From the NCBI RefSeq assembly GCF_030272615.1, contig NC_081405.1, positions 610,763,065 through 610,827,064 of the forward strand: a stretch of DNA of 64,000 bases, read 5' to 3'. This DNA is from Cryptomeria japonica (Eukaryota > Streptophyta > Pinopsida > Cupressales > Cupressaceae). A program made the translations under genes and the position numbers. Position 1 is the stretch's first letter. Each line of letters starts with the position of its first letter. Below the pieces are notes generated by a model. The model saw only the letters and a program-made list of their open reading frames with translations, was not told the origin of the DNA and did not search any database. Of the stretch, positions 52,351 through 64,000 are shown piece after piece.

Positions 52351-53751
52351 TAGTTGCCATGGCTTTGCATGTGACATTGTCAAAATGGATTCATTTGGAA
52401 ATTCTGAACTTAGAGGAACATCATCTATCATGGGAACATCTGCTAATTGATCTATGATGACTTGTCCTTTTATTGCTTTTCTATCCACATACTCGATGTC
52501 AAATTCACTCAGGATCATTACCCATTTGGCCAGTCGCCCAGTAAGTGTTGCTTTATTGAGAAGGTATTTCAATGGGTCTATCCTTGCAACTAACTTAGTC
52601 TTATGAGTGAGCATGTAATGTCGTAATTTCTGTGAAGCAAAAACCACGGTGAGACACGCATGCTCAATTGGTGTGTAGTTTAGCTCATATCCCACCAATG
52701 TGCGACTGATATAGTATATTGCTTTTTCTTTGCCTTCAGCAATTTGTTGTGCTAGGAGTGCCCCCAGTGTTGTTGGAGTAGCTGATATGTATAGTAACAG
52801 TGGTTGATCTGGAACTGGTGGCATCAGAACTGGCAGATTTAGAAGATAATCTTTGAGTGTCTGGAAAGCCTGTTGATAGTTATCATCCCAGTTGAATTTG
52901 ATGTTTTTATGTAGCAGGTGTTGAAAAGGATTACACTTATCTGCCAGTTCGGCAATGAATCTTCGTATGGACTAGAGTTTGCCTTGTAAGGACCGAAGTT
53001 GACTGATAATTCTTGGTGGTGGCATTTCCAAGATGGCCTTGACTTTTGCTGGATCAGCTTCAATTCCTCTTTTGGATACAATGAATCCTAGGAGCTTCCC
53101 GGAAGTTACTCCAAAGACACATTTCTTGGGGTTTAATCTTACTTTGTATTTTTCCAACTGATCAAAGATGACTAAAAGTATGTCCAAATGTGTATTTCTA
53201 TCTGTGGATTTTCCCAAGAGGTCATTGACATAATCTTCCATGGTTAGGTGCATGAGATCATGAAAGATAGTAGTCATGGCTCTTTGATATGTAGCAACTG
53301 CATTCTTTAGCCCGAAAGGCATGACATTCCAGCAGAAAGTTCCCCACGGACAATTAAATGATGTTTTGTGTTGATCCTCGGTCGTGATCCTTATTTGATT
53401 ATAACCAGAGAATCCATCCATCAATGATAACATTTCATGACCTGCTGTAAGATCAACAATCAAGTCGATATTTGGTAATGGGAAGTCATCCTTTGGACAA
53501 GCTTTGTTGATGTCTCTGAAATCTATACAAATTCTGATGCTGCGATCTGGTTTACTGATAGGTACTAAGTTGGAGATCCATTTAGGATAATCGATTGGGC
53601 GTATGAATCTGACATCCAATAACTTCTCAAGTTCTACTTTGACTAGTAATGCCACTTGCGGATGCATTTTTCTTAATTTCTGTTTTACTAGTTTTACCCC
53701 CAGTTTGACTATCAAATGATGCATTACCAAATCCGGATCTAATCCAGGCAT
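52333..53751 (-). pseudogene. Element G reverse transcriptase and RNase H
   Basis: Block 53751-52972 covers RT: F-I-R-P-I-D-Y-P-K-W-I-S-N-L, R-I-C-I-D-F-R-D-I-N-K-A-C-P-K-D-D-F, S-L-M-D-G-F-S-G-Y-N-Q-I (palm Asp), V-M-P-F-G-L-K-N-A and then Y-V-N-D-L-L-G-K-S, where Y-V-D-D-L-L is the rule, so a catalytic Asp is Asn. Block 52824-52333, in the same frame, is the native RNase H with L-L-L-Y-I-S-A-T (usual D or A-S), I-Y-Y-I-S-R-T-L and Y-T-P-I-E-H-A-C-L. The enzyme would be dead even if translated. Confidence 0.92.
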
Positions 53752-53798
53752 ATTAGCATATGACCAGGCAAAGTTGATTTGTCGTTCTTTGAAGAAAC

Positions 53799-55094
53799 TT
53801 ATGAATTTGACCTTTCAGACTTTGTTAATGATTGAGCTAGGAATATGTTGTGTGGAACCTCTTCTGTACCAATGTTTGTTTTGATAGTCTCCTCTACCAA
53901 CATGGCTGACTTTTCCTCATATGATGCTGGGAGAATGTCGAGCCTTCCATCTTCAGGTGCCTTAGAGAGGTTTTCGCCCTCAGATACATCCTTTCTTTTT
54001 ACTTTTTTGGGGTCAGACAATGCCACAATGTGGTTTTCACCATAAGACCCTTGATTTGTTCTTATTTTCACATTTTTGTGACTGGAAGGTCCAACACCCT
54101 CACCAAAATATGCCACGCTATTGAGTTCTATAATGTATCTCGCTTTATGGTCTCCAGGAGGAAGATCATCCCGTATGCCAAGATAGTCAATAAAAGCCTC
54201 ATCATTTTGGAATGTGTCAAACTGTGTAGGTCCTTCATGATCCCAGTCAATGAGTTGGTGGTGGACAAGGGGAAGGCCGTTAATGTCTTCAAAGTTAGGG
54301 GAGCTAAGAGTGAAGATGCAGTTATATTTGGGTATGTCAAGGTAATTATCGAGGTCATCAATGGAACTCTCCTCATCAGTCTCGATTGTAAAGGAATCCC
54401 AATTATTATCACAAGTAGCGCACTTGGGGACAGGTGTTCTCATCCTATGTGATTTCAACCTAGAACCTCAAGACAAGGACTATGTGGAATCCTCCTGTGT
54501 TGTTTCTTGACCAACTCTAAACTTTTTATAAAATTCCTCTTCTTTTGTGGGTTCATCTGGCTCTCTGAATATCTCATTGAGCTCGTAGTCACTGGAAGAC
54601 TTGTTTGAACCCCATTCCCATTTGTTAGAATCTTTGGAATAGTGATCCTCTTGTTGAATTTTGGTAGCTTTGATTTGTAAAGCTTCTTCTATCCTTTGGG
54701 TGTGGGCCTTAGAAGTTACGAAACCATGTCCTTTTGAGTGTTCCTTTTTGAAGGTCAATTCGGGTTGTAAAGGTTCAATGATGCCTTCCTTTCATAACCC
54801 CAGAGGGCTTTTTCCATTATACCTGAATTTTTGTAGAATTTTGAAGCCTTTTCCATATTTCTCACATGGTAAATTGATGTGATCTTGTGTTTCCTCTTCA
54901 TTGTCTCTGAAAAGCATTTTGTATAAATCTTCCTCTTCTAGTTCACCCCATCTTTGAAAGGTAGTAGAGTCCCATTTGAGCATCATGATGGATACTTGCT
55001 TGTTAGGATGTGGTCTTCCATATTCTTTTGGGGAACTCATGACTTGTCGTAAGTACATGGTTTGATTTAAAGTATATTCCCCCTTGCCTTTGTC
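53799..55094 (-). pseudogene. Element G linker between protease and RT
   Basis: Blocks 55058-54792, 54758-54480 and 54458-53799 lie in the same frame as gag and are separated by single stops. They are charged and low-complexity (for example W-G-S-N-K-S-S-S-D-Y-E-L-N and D-N-N-W-D-S-F-T-I-E-T-D-E-E). No known domain is seen. Long pre-RT linkers of this kind are common in Tat elements. A frameshift near 53760 moves into the RT frame. Confidence 0.75.
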
Positions 55095-58000
55095 CTAAAA
55101 CTTTCCTTTAAGCTCACCTTGTTTTGAGGTAGAGGGTTTTAATGACTCAGGATCAATGTATGTCGATGAAGGAACAACCTCACGATTACTGCGAATGATG
55201 GTCTCAGTCTTTGATTTTAGGTTATTGCAGTATATGAATGGATTAGGATCACCATTAACTATTACTTCCATGCCATTGTGAGGAAACTTAATGCATTGGT
55301 GATATGTGGACGGGACTGCCCTCATTTCATGAATCCAAGGACGCCCTAACAATATGTTATAAGTGAGATTTAAATCCAGGACTTGACAAACCACATCCTT
55401 TGTAACTGGCCCAACTTTGAGAGGCAAGGTGACTGTGCCCTTGGATGAACGCTCTTTGTCATCATATGCCTTAATGGTGATTTGATTTGTAGAATTCACA
55501 GCTTTATCAGAATATCCCAATTGTGTAATAGTGCTTAATGTGCAAATGTTTAGACCTGCTCCTCCATCTATCAGGACTCTTTTTATTCGATGTTTGTGTA
55601 TGAAGGCTTCAATGTGTAATGGTGCATTATGTGGCTGACTTATGGAGGCATCATCGGCTTCTGTGAAAGTAAGGGAGTGTGGAACGGAAAGGTATCCCAC
55701 CATGGCTTGAAACTGGTCCACATTCAGATCAATAGGAACAGTAGTATCTCTCAAGATTTTGTCAAGAATGTTTTTATGTGCGGGAGATATGCGTAATAGC
55801 TCAAGGATTGAAATGAGCGCGGGTGTCTTCCCTAATTGTTCTACAAGGTCATACTTAGGTTTGATTGATGAAGAAGTGGTGTTTTTAGTTGGAGCACCTT
55901 GCAAGGTGATTTTACCTTGGCGGGTTGTAACATGGCATTCAGAGGTAGGTTCATAAGAAGATCCAACACCTTTTAGGACAATCCTGGGTCTTTGAGTAGA
56001 ATTCTCAAGGGTTTTGTCCATGATGATAATGGTAGAGACATAATTGTCCATCGAGATGTGATTGATGGTTGAATCATAGTTGTAAGATGCTCTGGTATAG
56101 TTGGTTTGATCCTCTGTGGCTTTAGCTTTTCCCTTGTCATGTTTTGGGAATGGTTCCTTAAACATCTCATGTTCTTGATTGGAGGAATGTCCCTCAATCT
56201 CAATGTCACCTCTATCAATGAGATCTTGTATAATGTTCTTCAGTCGATGACAATTTCCTATCTTATGACCCTTGCTCTTATGAAATTCACAATACTCATC
56301 ATCATTCCACCAATTTGGTTTAACCTTTGGTTCATATGGAGGAAAATCTGGAACTGTGATTACCTTGTTTACCACTAGCTTCTTGAAGATTGACTCAAGT
56401 GGTTCTCCCAATGGGGTGTACTTCCTTTGTGATCTGGAAGTTGTTTGAGTATTCACTTGATTGTTTGTAGAACTTGATCCAGAAAAAATGAATTTGGGTC
56501 GCACTGTGTTGGCATCAACAACACCATCATTGACTATGTTCTTGTTTTTATTCCAAAATCTTGGCTTGTCTTTTCCTTTAAAGTCATCTTTGTTTTCCTT
56601 GAATATCTTAATGACTCCTTGTTCAATGAGGTCCTTTTCTGTTGCTAAGCTTTTTTCAATGATGTCCTTGAAGGTGGACAAACAAGCTTTTCTTAGATCA
56701 TAGCCAATGTCTTTGTTAACTTTTTGTGTGAACATCTCTACCATTTGTTTTTGTGGAATTTCACAAGAGCATCTACTGGCTAGATTTCTCCATCTTTGTA
56801 AGAATGATGCAAAAGATTCTCCCTCTTTTTGCTTAGTATTGCACAAAGTAGTGACTGATATGTCTGTCTCTATGTTGTAGGAGAAATGTTGAATAAATGC
56901 CTCTGCTAGATCACCCCATGACTTAATACCAGGTGGGAGTTGGGAGAACCATTCCATAGCTTGATCACCTAAGCTCTATGGGAATAATCTCATCAAATAT
57001 GTCTCTTCTGCTGCTACCTCAATGCAAGCTATGAAAAATTGTCTTATGTGTGCCTTAGGATCCCCTTTTCCTCTATACTTATCAAATTTAGGCGTCACAA
57101 AGTGTGTAGGAAATGGAGGCATTGGAATGCTCTTGTCAAATGGATAAGGACATATGTCTCTCATTGTGTATGTTGGCTTTGGTGTATTTATGTCCTCCAT
57201 TTTCTTTTGTAAGTCCGTGATTTGTTGCTCCAAATTGCTCTTAGGTGGAGATCGACTTCTTGGACCATACCCCATGCTTGAGGCACCAATTGGAGGAGGA
57301 GCATGTTGCATATATGGATGATATTGATCATACACATGTTCATATGGAGGAGGTCTATATTAATGCTACATATATGGACCACTTGGTATAGATTCATGTT
57401 GAGGAACACCATATCTATTTTGTGCATGTATACCATATTCTATAGGCATGTCATGTTCTCATGTGTTGCCCCCAAATTTGACATGGGGTTTCCTTGTGTC
57501 CAAATTTTGAGCATGCCTTTGAATATCCAATTGCTTTGGTGGTTGATCCTTAGCATTAGTATGTGATTGAGCATATCTGTCTACATAAGACTTCCATAAC
57601 GGTCTACGAAGGTGAGTATCATATGCTTGACCATGTGTATGTGGGACCTCTTGTTTTTGAAGCAAAGCTGATGGTGATTCAGGTACCATGTGTGGTCCTC
57701 TATTTCCTTCACTATTAGGTCTCCTTTGATCCATATTGGAGTGAGTTTGTTGCAAAGGCTGATTTTCCATTATTTGGGACATGTCAAAATCCTGAGGTAT
57801 CTTGGCTCCACTTTGTGCCATCATTTGTAAAAAGTATTGTCTATCCCTTCTCATTATTTCCTCAACCAATCAATTGAAATGGGGATTCATAATGGATTCT
57901 TCCACATCTTTTGAATGTACGGAAAAGTTGTCCACATTGTCATTATGTGTAGCATTGTTGTTTGAAGTGTCCATGTTCTCAACATTTGGAATGTTTCTAT

Positions 58001-58136
58001 AGGCATCCATGTCAAGTAATGTAGTATCATAGGAATTGAAAAAGATATCATTGTCATACTCATAAGAACTCATGTTTGTGGACTGTTGAGCCTCTTTAGT
58101 TTCTCTCCTAGATTTTTGAAGACGGGTTTCAACCAT
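55095..58136 (-). pseudogene. Element G gag and aspartic protease
   Basis: One reading frame runs from ATG 58136 (M-V-E-T-R-L-Q-K-S-R-R) to 55095, about 1010 codons with roughly four single stops. The retrotransposon gag domain has M-E-W-F-S-Q-L-P-P-G-I, F-I-Q-H-F-S-Y-N, and F-A-S-F-L-Q-R-W-R-N-L-A (about 57150-56760). A zinc-type C-E-F-H-K-S-K-G-H-K-I-G-N-C lies near 56290. The protease has V-L-I-D-G-G-A-G-L-N-I-C (near 55550, D-G-G form) and Y-N-I-L-L-G-R-P-W near 55350. It is the longest nearly intact ORF in the window. Confidence 0.9.
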
Positions 58137-60367
58137 GAACTAGGTATTGACCAAGATGTGTGAGACCAAATGAAAAATGGAATGAGTATGGAAGACCAAG
58201 AGTTGGATGGAATGTAAATGAATCTGAAGTGTACTTGCAATGTCCAAAGTGTAAGACCAAGTATGTATGTAGTAGAGTAGGTGTGACTTCCAAAGAGAGG
58301 ATAGTTTCTCTTGATGAGGTAAGTTGACCTTGACTCTAAGTAAGACCAAATGAGACCCAGATGTAAGAAACCTTGATGAGGGACCACTTAGCAAAGTGTT
58401 GTTGTATGTAGTGTGTTGACAAAGTATAGTGAGGACAAGCAAGTGACCTTTTGACTCAAGTTTAGACAATTGTGAATGTAATGAGAGATGTAAAGAAATG
58501 ATGGACTTTGTGAGACCCAAGGACAAGTTGACTGCTAAATGAAACCCTGGAGAAATGACCTAGGAAGCTCAAGAATTCTGAAACTGACTATGTTTGTTTG
58601 CTGGACTATAACAATTTTTCAATTCTAGACACAGACGTGCCTATATACTTCACAGATGCTGTTTCCTAACACAAACGCGGCTTTGTTTAACATAGACGTG
58701 TTTCTGAGATTTTTTTGCAAAATGTAATGTTGACTCTTGGGACACAGATGGGTTTCTGCCCTTCACAAATGCGGCTATACAACACAGACGCGTTTCTGTA
58801 AAATTTGTGCAATTTTTTCCAATCTGTGAAGTCGTTATTGTTGTGACCAAATCTGACTATTTGACTATTTTTCATGACAAGAGGACACAGTGTTGAGGAG
58901 GACTCAATGTTTGCAAGTGTCTAGACTCAAAATGACTCCAATAAAAGTGTGTTGTTTGATAAAAAAAATGTTTTGCATACACTTGAAGACACAAAAGACA
59001 CAATGTTTTGCTGTTTGGTCTTGAATGTTTTGAATGTTTAAAATAAGTCAAGCACAATTCTTATGGCTAGCCAAGACAATAGTTGTTGATCCCACATGGG
59101 GTTTTACCCTCGAGGCTACGCTATTCAGAGCGGATACTTAGAGGCTTGATCTCACTGGCTCCACCCTCGGCACTCACTTCTTGGGTCAGCCAAGCATCAG
59201 TCCCCACGAAAACTCCCTGTGGCGAACTTTGTATCTCTACTAAGAACCGTATGTGTGTGGGCTACTACCAGAGGTCCGACCTCCTGCCCCAACAACTAGA
59301 AGGATTTGGGCTTCTAAAACAAAAAGGTGCTAGTAAGGGCATCCGCTCGTGTGGCCATACATGCGACACTTTCAGCTCTGTAAATACAGAAGGCTCCCAG
59401 CTGGTAGGGGTTACGCCCTACAACTGATCAAATAAATTTGATCAAACGGGTTTATGGGGAGACATAGTGTTGGTATGAACTAATCAACACACGTTATTCA
59501 TAGTTTTCACCATGAATACAGTTATTTATAGTGGTTTGGAAGAAGATGGCTTTTCTTTTGCTACCACTTGGGTCGTTCTCTTCTCACTAGTAGTCCTAAT
59601 GACCACACGGGAAGACAGGCCCTCTAAAGATTAAACAAAAAGAGCCTATTCCTCAAGACACAAAAGACAATGATTCAATTTTAGTGCACCAATTGAAGTG
59701 TTTGCTAGTCTATGAAAACAAGGCACACAATAAAAATCCAAAAACCCTTGCCAAGGTCCTGCAACAAAGATTTATTAGTAGTTTGGATTGTTTCAAATAA
59801 TCACCCCTTCCTACAAGCACACAAGTTAGGTAAATTTTAAACCCAAAAGACTTTGTGAAAATAGGGGCCTTCAACCAAACGATTTAGCCTTCAAGACAAG
59901 CTACACCAATTTTGTTAGCTAGATCTGAAAATGTTAGCTCAAAATAAACCAGATCTGAAACTCTAAATGCAAAATCCGAAAAACTGAATCAATAAAAACT
60001 CAAAATTCAAAACTGGTGAACACAGACGCGGTTACCCTCAACACAAATGCGACTGGATGACACAGACGTGGTTCTGTGAATCACAGACGCAACTACAGAA
60101 TGCAGATGTGGCTTCTGGACATAAATGCGGCCAAAAACATCGCAGACGTGACTCTATAACACAAACGTGCTTTCCTGGAACCTACAAAATAAAATATCAC
60201 CAATAACACAGATGCAATTCCAGAGGTTGTAGACATGCCAAAAAAATCAAAAACGCGATCCGAAAGTACGCAGATACAAAAATATCAAAATGTTGCCGAA
60301 AACGTCAGATATGCAACTTCAAACACAAAATCTGCGACAAGATGTTAAATGCAAAAAGGGACAAGAG
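58137..60367 (-). other. Element G 5' leader with tandem ACACAGACGCGG-like motifs
   Basis: This is the untranslated region between the primer site and the gag start. Two clusters of degenerate motifs of the form CACAGACGCG(G/T)TTCTG occur at 58625-58800 and 60010-60310, at intervals of some 20-35 bp. The part 59060-59460 is more GC-rich. Its + strand ORF 59083-59427 shows no domain I recognise and is not called. Confidence 0.6.
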
Positions 60368-60387
60368 TCCCACCGGGCATGCCAAAA
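60368..60387 (-). other. Element G primer binding site
   Basis: Read on the - strand, the LTR end CATACACA is followed by TTTTGGCATGCCCGGTGGGA, the expected place of a tRNA primer site. It differs from the initiator Met-tRNA type of the copia elements. I cannot assign the tRNA. Confidence 0.6.
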
Positions 60388-61167
60388 TGTGTATGGTGAA
60401 AATGGATAACAATAATAACAATATTGAAAGACTAAATGAATTCAACCACAAAACCCTAGCCTAACAACAACAAAGATCCACCATAACATATGAAGATTAC
60501 CTAAGACAATGCAAATCAAACGAAATCACAAAGATTATACCATCACATGTCCAATAGGGTTTTGATCTCCATTCTTCCTATCTCCATTGATCTTGCTTGA
60601 TATATTTGCTCTCAGATTTTATATGCACAAGAGCTCAACAAAGAACGAAATGTGGTTGCAAGTAGGGTCGTAGTGTAGTCAACTGCATAAAATTCATTAG
60701 GATGCATCATTAGGGTTTGATAATGAAGGAAGCATCTCCTTATATAGAAGACACTATATGAAATGGAGGGATAAGATTGAGAGGTGTAAAAGGAGGTCGG
60801 CTATGATTAGAGGGTAGGTAAAAGAAATAATAAAATAATGAAAGGGGTAGGTAGTGTATGAATTAAGAGATGAATGACATGTGTCATGGGTAGAAAAGGT
60901 TAATGAATTAATTAAATAAATAAAGATTTATATAATTAATAGAAGAAGTGGGATAATTAAATAAATAAAAATATTTATTTAATTTAGGAATTTAAGGATA
61001 ATTTAAATAAATAAATGTATTTATTTAAATGAGAAATAAGGCTAGAAGAGGATAAATATATTAATTAAATAAATAAAGATTTATTTAATTAATAGAAGAA
61101 TTAAGCTTAGATAATTAAATAAATAAAATATTTATTTAATTAGACATGACAATTTTAGGTGTCTACA
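60388..61167 (-). repeat. Element G 5' LTR
   Basis: This 780-bp LTR begins TGTAGACACC and ends CCATACACA on the - strand. Its 3' half is AT-rich with several AATTAAATAAATAAA repeats (60900-61140), more of them than in the solo LTR at 22084-22650. The solo LTR confirms both ends. Confidence 0.88.
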
Positions 61168-62160
61168 GCTACAAACACAATGTCTTCACTTTCTTCATCT
61201 TCTGATTCCTCATCAGTGACACCTTCATCAACTGGTACAAAACAGTTTCCCCAGTTTCCTCCTTTGAACTTCTTGAACCTCTCCGGTTTGTCCTTGTTAT
61301 CACCAGTAGGACAGTTTACAGCAATATGTACTATCTTATTGCAAGAAAAGTATTTCAAAGGGAGCTTACCTCTATCTTTACCAGTTTCCTTAGGAAGTCT
61401 CTTGGCAAGAAGAGCTTCAAATTCCATCAGGATCTCCTCATCATCGATTTCTCTATTTTGTCTTGGTTCACCATTGGTACTAGCTTCTTTGCCCTTTCTA
61501 GATGGTGCAGCAGATACTCTAAAGGCTTATTCAGTCTTCTAAATACTACCACCATAATTATTTATCTCATAAGTTGTCAACTTTGCAATGATGGAGTCTA
61601 GGGATACCTTTTTCTTGTCTATAGACCTCAACTCCTAAATAGCAGCAACCCGTATTGTATAGACCGGTAATAAGGATCTCAAGACTTTGCTAACAACAGT
61701 GGAATCATCTATTATACCACTTGCATTCTTGATGTCTCCAACAATAGTTTTGATTCTTATTCCATATTGTTGAATGGTCTCTCGTACAACCATCCACATG
61801 TCTTCAAACCTTCCCCTAGGGATCTCTTCCTTAGCCTATTTGACATGCTAATCATTGCCATAGATATTCTTAAGAGAATCCCATACTTCTTTGGGATTGT
61901 TTTTATCTTGAACATCAATAAACTCAATGTCAAATAGACTGCTGATTAGGGCTTCCATGACTTGCCCATTAACCTAGATCTCTCTCTTTTGATCATCGGT
62001 GAGAGTACCGATAGGGATAAGATAAGCATTCTCAACATAACTCCAATGTTGAGTACCCATGTTTTTTATGTATATCTTCATTCTGTCCTTCCATATTTTA
62101 AAGTTGTCTTTGTTGAACTTTGGACCTTCCCTCTTCATCATTAGAGTAGGATCTTTTCCT
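61155..62160 (-). pseudogene. Element F gag
   Basis: This is the gag of copia F, upstream of the break made by G. The open block 61427-61155 has F-S-C-N-K-I-V-H-I-A-V-N-C-P, a zinc knuckle with the first Cys as Phe and G-H as V-H, and an acidic tail. The preceding 700 bp on the - strand carry degenerate UBN2-type text (for example I-Q-Q-Y-G-I-R-I-K and W-D-S-L-K-N-I-Y-G) in several frames. The start is near the leader at 62150. Confidence 0.8.
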
Positions 62161-62212
62161 CAAGTGGTTAAGTTTACAACATAGAGGACCTGGAAGATGC
62201 TCTGATACCAAT
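62150..62212 (-). other. Element F primer binding site and leader
   Basis: ATTGGTATCAGAGCATC follows the LTR end TTCATCA on the - strand. The leader then has AGGTCCTCTATGTTG and TTAACCACTTGAGGAA, the same words as in C, D and E. Confidence 0.9.
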
Positions 62213-63724
62213 TGATGAATAAATATTGAATAGTTAATACCAAACTAGTACTGGGAAGGGGGGGTGAATTAGTACAGACAAAAACACTTTTCCTGAACTG
62301 GTTTGACTGCAAACACAACACTTTGACTGAAAGCACTAACACCGGTCTAAACCAAATTACTATCGGTAAATCACAGTAAGAATGTCAAAGACATTAACTG
62401 GTAACCCTTAGCTTTCCATACAATCTAATGCCTCATTTCCACTTCACCCTTATGCATAAACAAGTAATCAATCATCAAAAATATAATGACTGCTAGTTCA
62501 ACATATTTTACTAGTTTGACATAAAACACTAAACCATCACATGAAAGGCATCATACATGACACACTGATTTTTCACGTGGAAACCCAACTATGAAAAACC
62601 ACAGTGGGGATGAATACCCACAAGTTGTTCTTGAACTCTCTTGAATTCCACTCTATTAGGAGACTAGTCTAGTTAGAGACTTTTACAATGAGTTCTCCTA
62701 GGAACCGATCCTGCTAGGGATCACTCAGTTAAGGGATGGCTAAATACCCGGTTAAAGGTTAGAACCCTGTTAAAGGTTACCTCACAAAAGGATTTGAAAA
62801 ACTCATTGAATTGAGTCACCCTGTTAAAGGATTTAGAAAAAAGCTTGTTAAAGCTACCCAGTTAAGGGATTTTCCAACTATTGAAATGGTTAGAAGTCAA
62901 TAGGCAATACACTGATCTGATAACAACACTCAATGCCAAGGTAGATCCACTTAAGCTCCTTTTCTTTTGCAATCACACTCTATAGGTATCAACACACTTC
63001 TCCGGTCTGGAAATAATCAAGTATCACTCACTAGGATACACACATAACATTTGCCAACAATTTCAAAATGAAAAACATCATCAGCCTTATAGGAAACAGA
63101 TAGATCGATAGCATAAACCCTAAACCCTAAATATTTAGGTTTTACAATCCAGTTGGTTCAATCATGACTGTTAATCACACTACATCAAATACAATAGTCT
63201 TGAACAGATCTCAAGACATTTTCTAATGTTCATTCTTTGCAACTTCAGGAAGCTGATAACTCATCACGCGCTCTCCACTGTTTATAGAGACTTCACACAT
63301 TACCGAGGTAGATAGGATCACTCTCCATGCAAGATCCTCAAGAAAATCCTTCACGTGCACAAGGGTGATGTAGCAACACTATTTGGTCTTCATACAATGC
63401 TAACTCATCACAAGATGTCATCAGGTTGAATTACAGAAGCTTGGAATCCATCAACCAGAAATACTAAAGCTGAGACTACCAATCAGTAGTCATGCCAAAT
63501 GAAACCCCAATACAAAACTTCCATTTACTGGTTCTCATACCAACATGGTGGTTCACCTTGAACAAACATACCGCTTCACCTTATCACAAATACCTGTTTA
63601 CACCATCATACTAGTTCTCTTGCCAATTTGCTTACTACACCATACTGGTTCATACTTCAGCATATTGACATCAATGACAACATAAAATATCATCATGTCA
63701 TCATGCTCTGCACATATGCCAACA
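62213..63724 (-). repeat. Element F 5' LTR
   Basis: This 1512-bp LTR is colinear with 42256-43778. It keeps the telomere-like AAACCCTAAACCCTAAAT at about 63114-63131 and the TTTTTCACGTGGAAACCCAA block near 62570. It ends tatgccaaca before the cccat duplication. Confidence 0.92.
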
Positions 63725-64000
63725 CCCATTTGGCCCTTACAAAACATATATCTAATTGAGCTAGGGTTACTTTGTAATGACCAGGGCAAAATTTGATTGT
63801 CCTTGTTCTAATTGGGCCTAATTTAGTTTTAGTCTTGCATACAACCTAGGGCTTGATCTCCAAAGGACTTGGAAAGGAATTCAAGAAATGTTTGGGGATT
63901 AGATAGGTTCCATATACTCCATGAAACATCTCACACCAATCTAATCCACTCTTGATGAGACGCAATACAACTTATGACTCTTTAATAAGGTTTTTAGCCT
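63725..64000. other. Flanking DNA right of element F, unassigned
   Basis: It begins with the cccat target duplication. No domain, LTR end or repeat is recognised in the remaining 270 bp. Confidence 0.5.

Larger units (their letters stand above)
47108..61167 (-). mobile_element. Element G: Tat-lineage Ty3/gypsy retrotransposon inside element F
   Basis: This - strand gypsy element has a 5' LTR (60388-61167), a long leader with tandem motifs, gag, protease, RT, RNase H, a second archaeal-type RNase H and integrase, followed by a 3' region with a plant-mobile-domain gene. The dual RNase H and the large 3' region are hallmarks of the Tat lineage (established for the family). The 3' LTR is missing: the low-coordinate end is an inverted duplication joined directly to element F near 47108. 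The right flank gctac (61168-61172) has no clear partner on the left. Confidence 0.88.
42256..63724 (-). mobile_element. Element F: Ty1/copia retrotransposon with nested element G
   Basis: This - strand copia element has LTRs of 1523 bp (42256-43778) and 1512 bp (62213-63724), a perfect 5-bp target duplication cccat (42251-42255 and 63725-63729), a primer site and polypurine tracts. It encodes gag zinc knuckle, protease, integrase, RT and RNase H in copia order. The gag-protease boundary is split by the Tat element G between about 47108 and 61167. Without G the element is about 7.4 kb. Its text is the least decayed pol in the window, though it still contains several stops. Confidence 0.93.

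Noticed and set aside
59083-59427. 114-residue + strand frame in the element G leader
   Set aside because: It has no recognised domain and lies antisense in the leader of a - strand element. GC-rich text lowers stop frequency by chance.
58620-60310. Possible CRISPR-like spacing of the CACAGACGCG motifs
   Set aside because: Repeats are short, degenerate and irregularly spaced, with no cas genes, in a plant retrotransposon leader.

Overview
The window looks like intergenic DNA from a very large, transposon-packed land-plant genome, most likely a gymnosperm (conifer type). The evidence is plant Ty3/gypsy chromovirus and Tat lineages, several Ty1/copia families, L1-type LINEs with RNase H, an intron-bearing gene inside a DNA transposon, and no recognisable host gene, tRNA or rRNA. 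The species-level guess is inference. Almost every coding stretch is broken by stops and frameshifts, so most entries are fossils of mobile elements.

Layout. 1-14804: a + strand chromovirus (element A) with the end of gag, protease, RT, RNase H, integrase, chromodomain and 3' LTR. It is interrupted at about 1618-6555 by a - strand LINE (element B) and at 8290-12684 by a complete small LTR element (element C). 14805-20284: a - strand element (E) related to C and D, apparently the target into which A inserted. 20285-23215: a - strand copia gag/protease relic (I) split by a solo LTR (22084-22650). 23245-32815: a + strand LINE (L2), itself split by a TIR element (H, 24362-30276) that carries a multi-exon gene relic, purine tracts and minisatellites. 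33266-42060: a + strand copia (J) whose 5' LTR is split by element D (34014-40624, TSD gatga). 42256-63724: a - strand copia (F, TSD cccat) with two 1.5 kb LTRs, invaded by a - strand Tat-lineage gypsy (G, about 47108-61167) that carries a plant-mobile-domain gene rearranged into an inverted duplication.

Most notable. (1) Elements C, D and E are LTR retroelements with copia-type primer sites but no pol. They encode a shared large protein with a coiled coil, zinc knuckles, a roughly 350-residue unknown domain and a helical C-terminus. C is an in-frame internal deletion of the D type. All three share a leader motif with the pol-encoding copia F, which suggests trans-mobilisation. (2) Two independent LINE copies, on opposite strands, both carry a homologous extra ORF downstream of RNase H, an arrangement I do not recognise from known plant LINEs. 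(3) Element H has about 24-40 bp TIRs, a 4-bp TSD and subterminal GTACGCG motifs, and I cannot place it in a known superfamily.

The genes do not form a host pathway. The functional relations are within elements (gag-protease-RT-RNase H-integrase) and between non-autonomous elements and their likely helpers.
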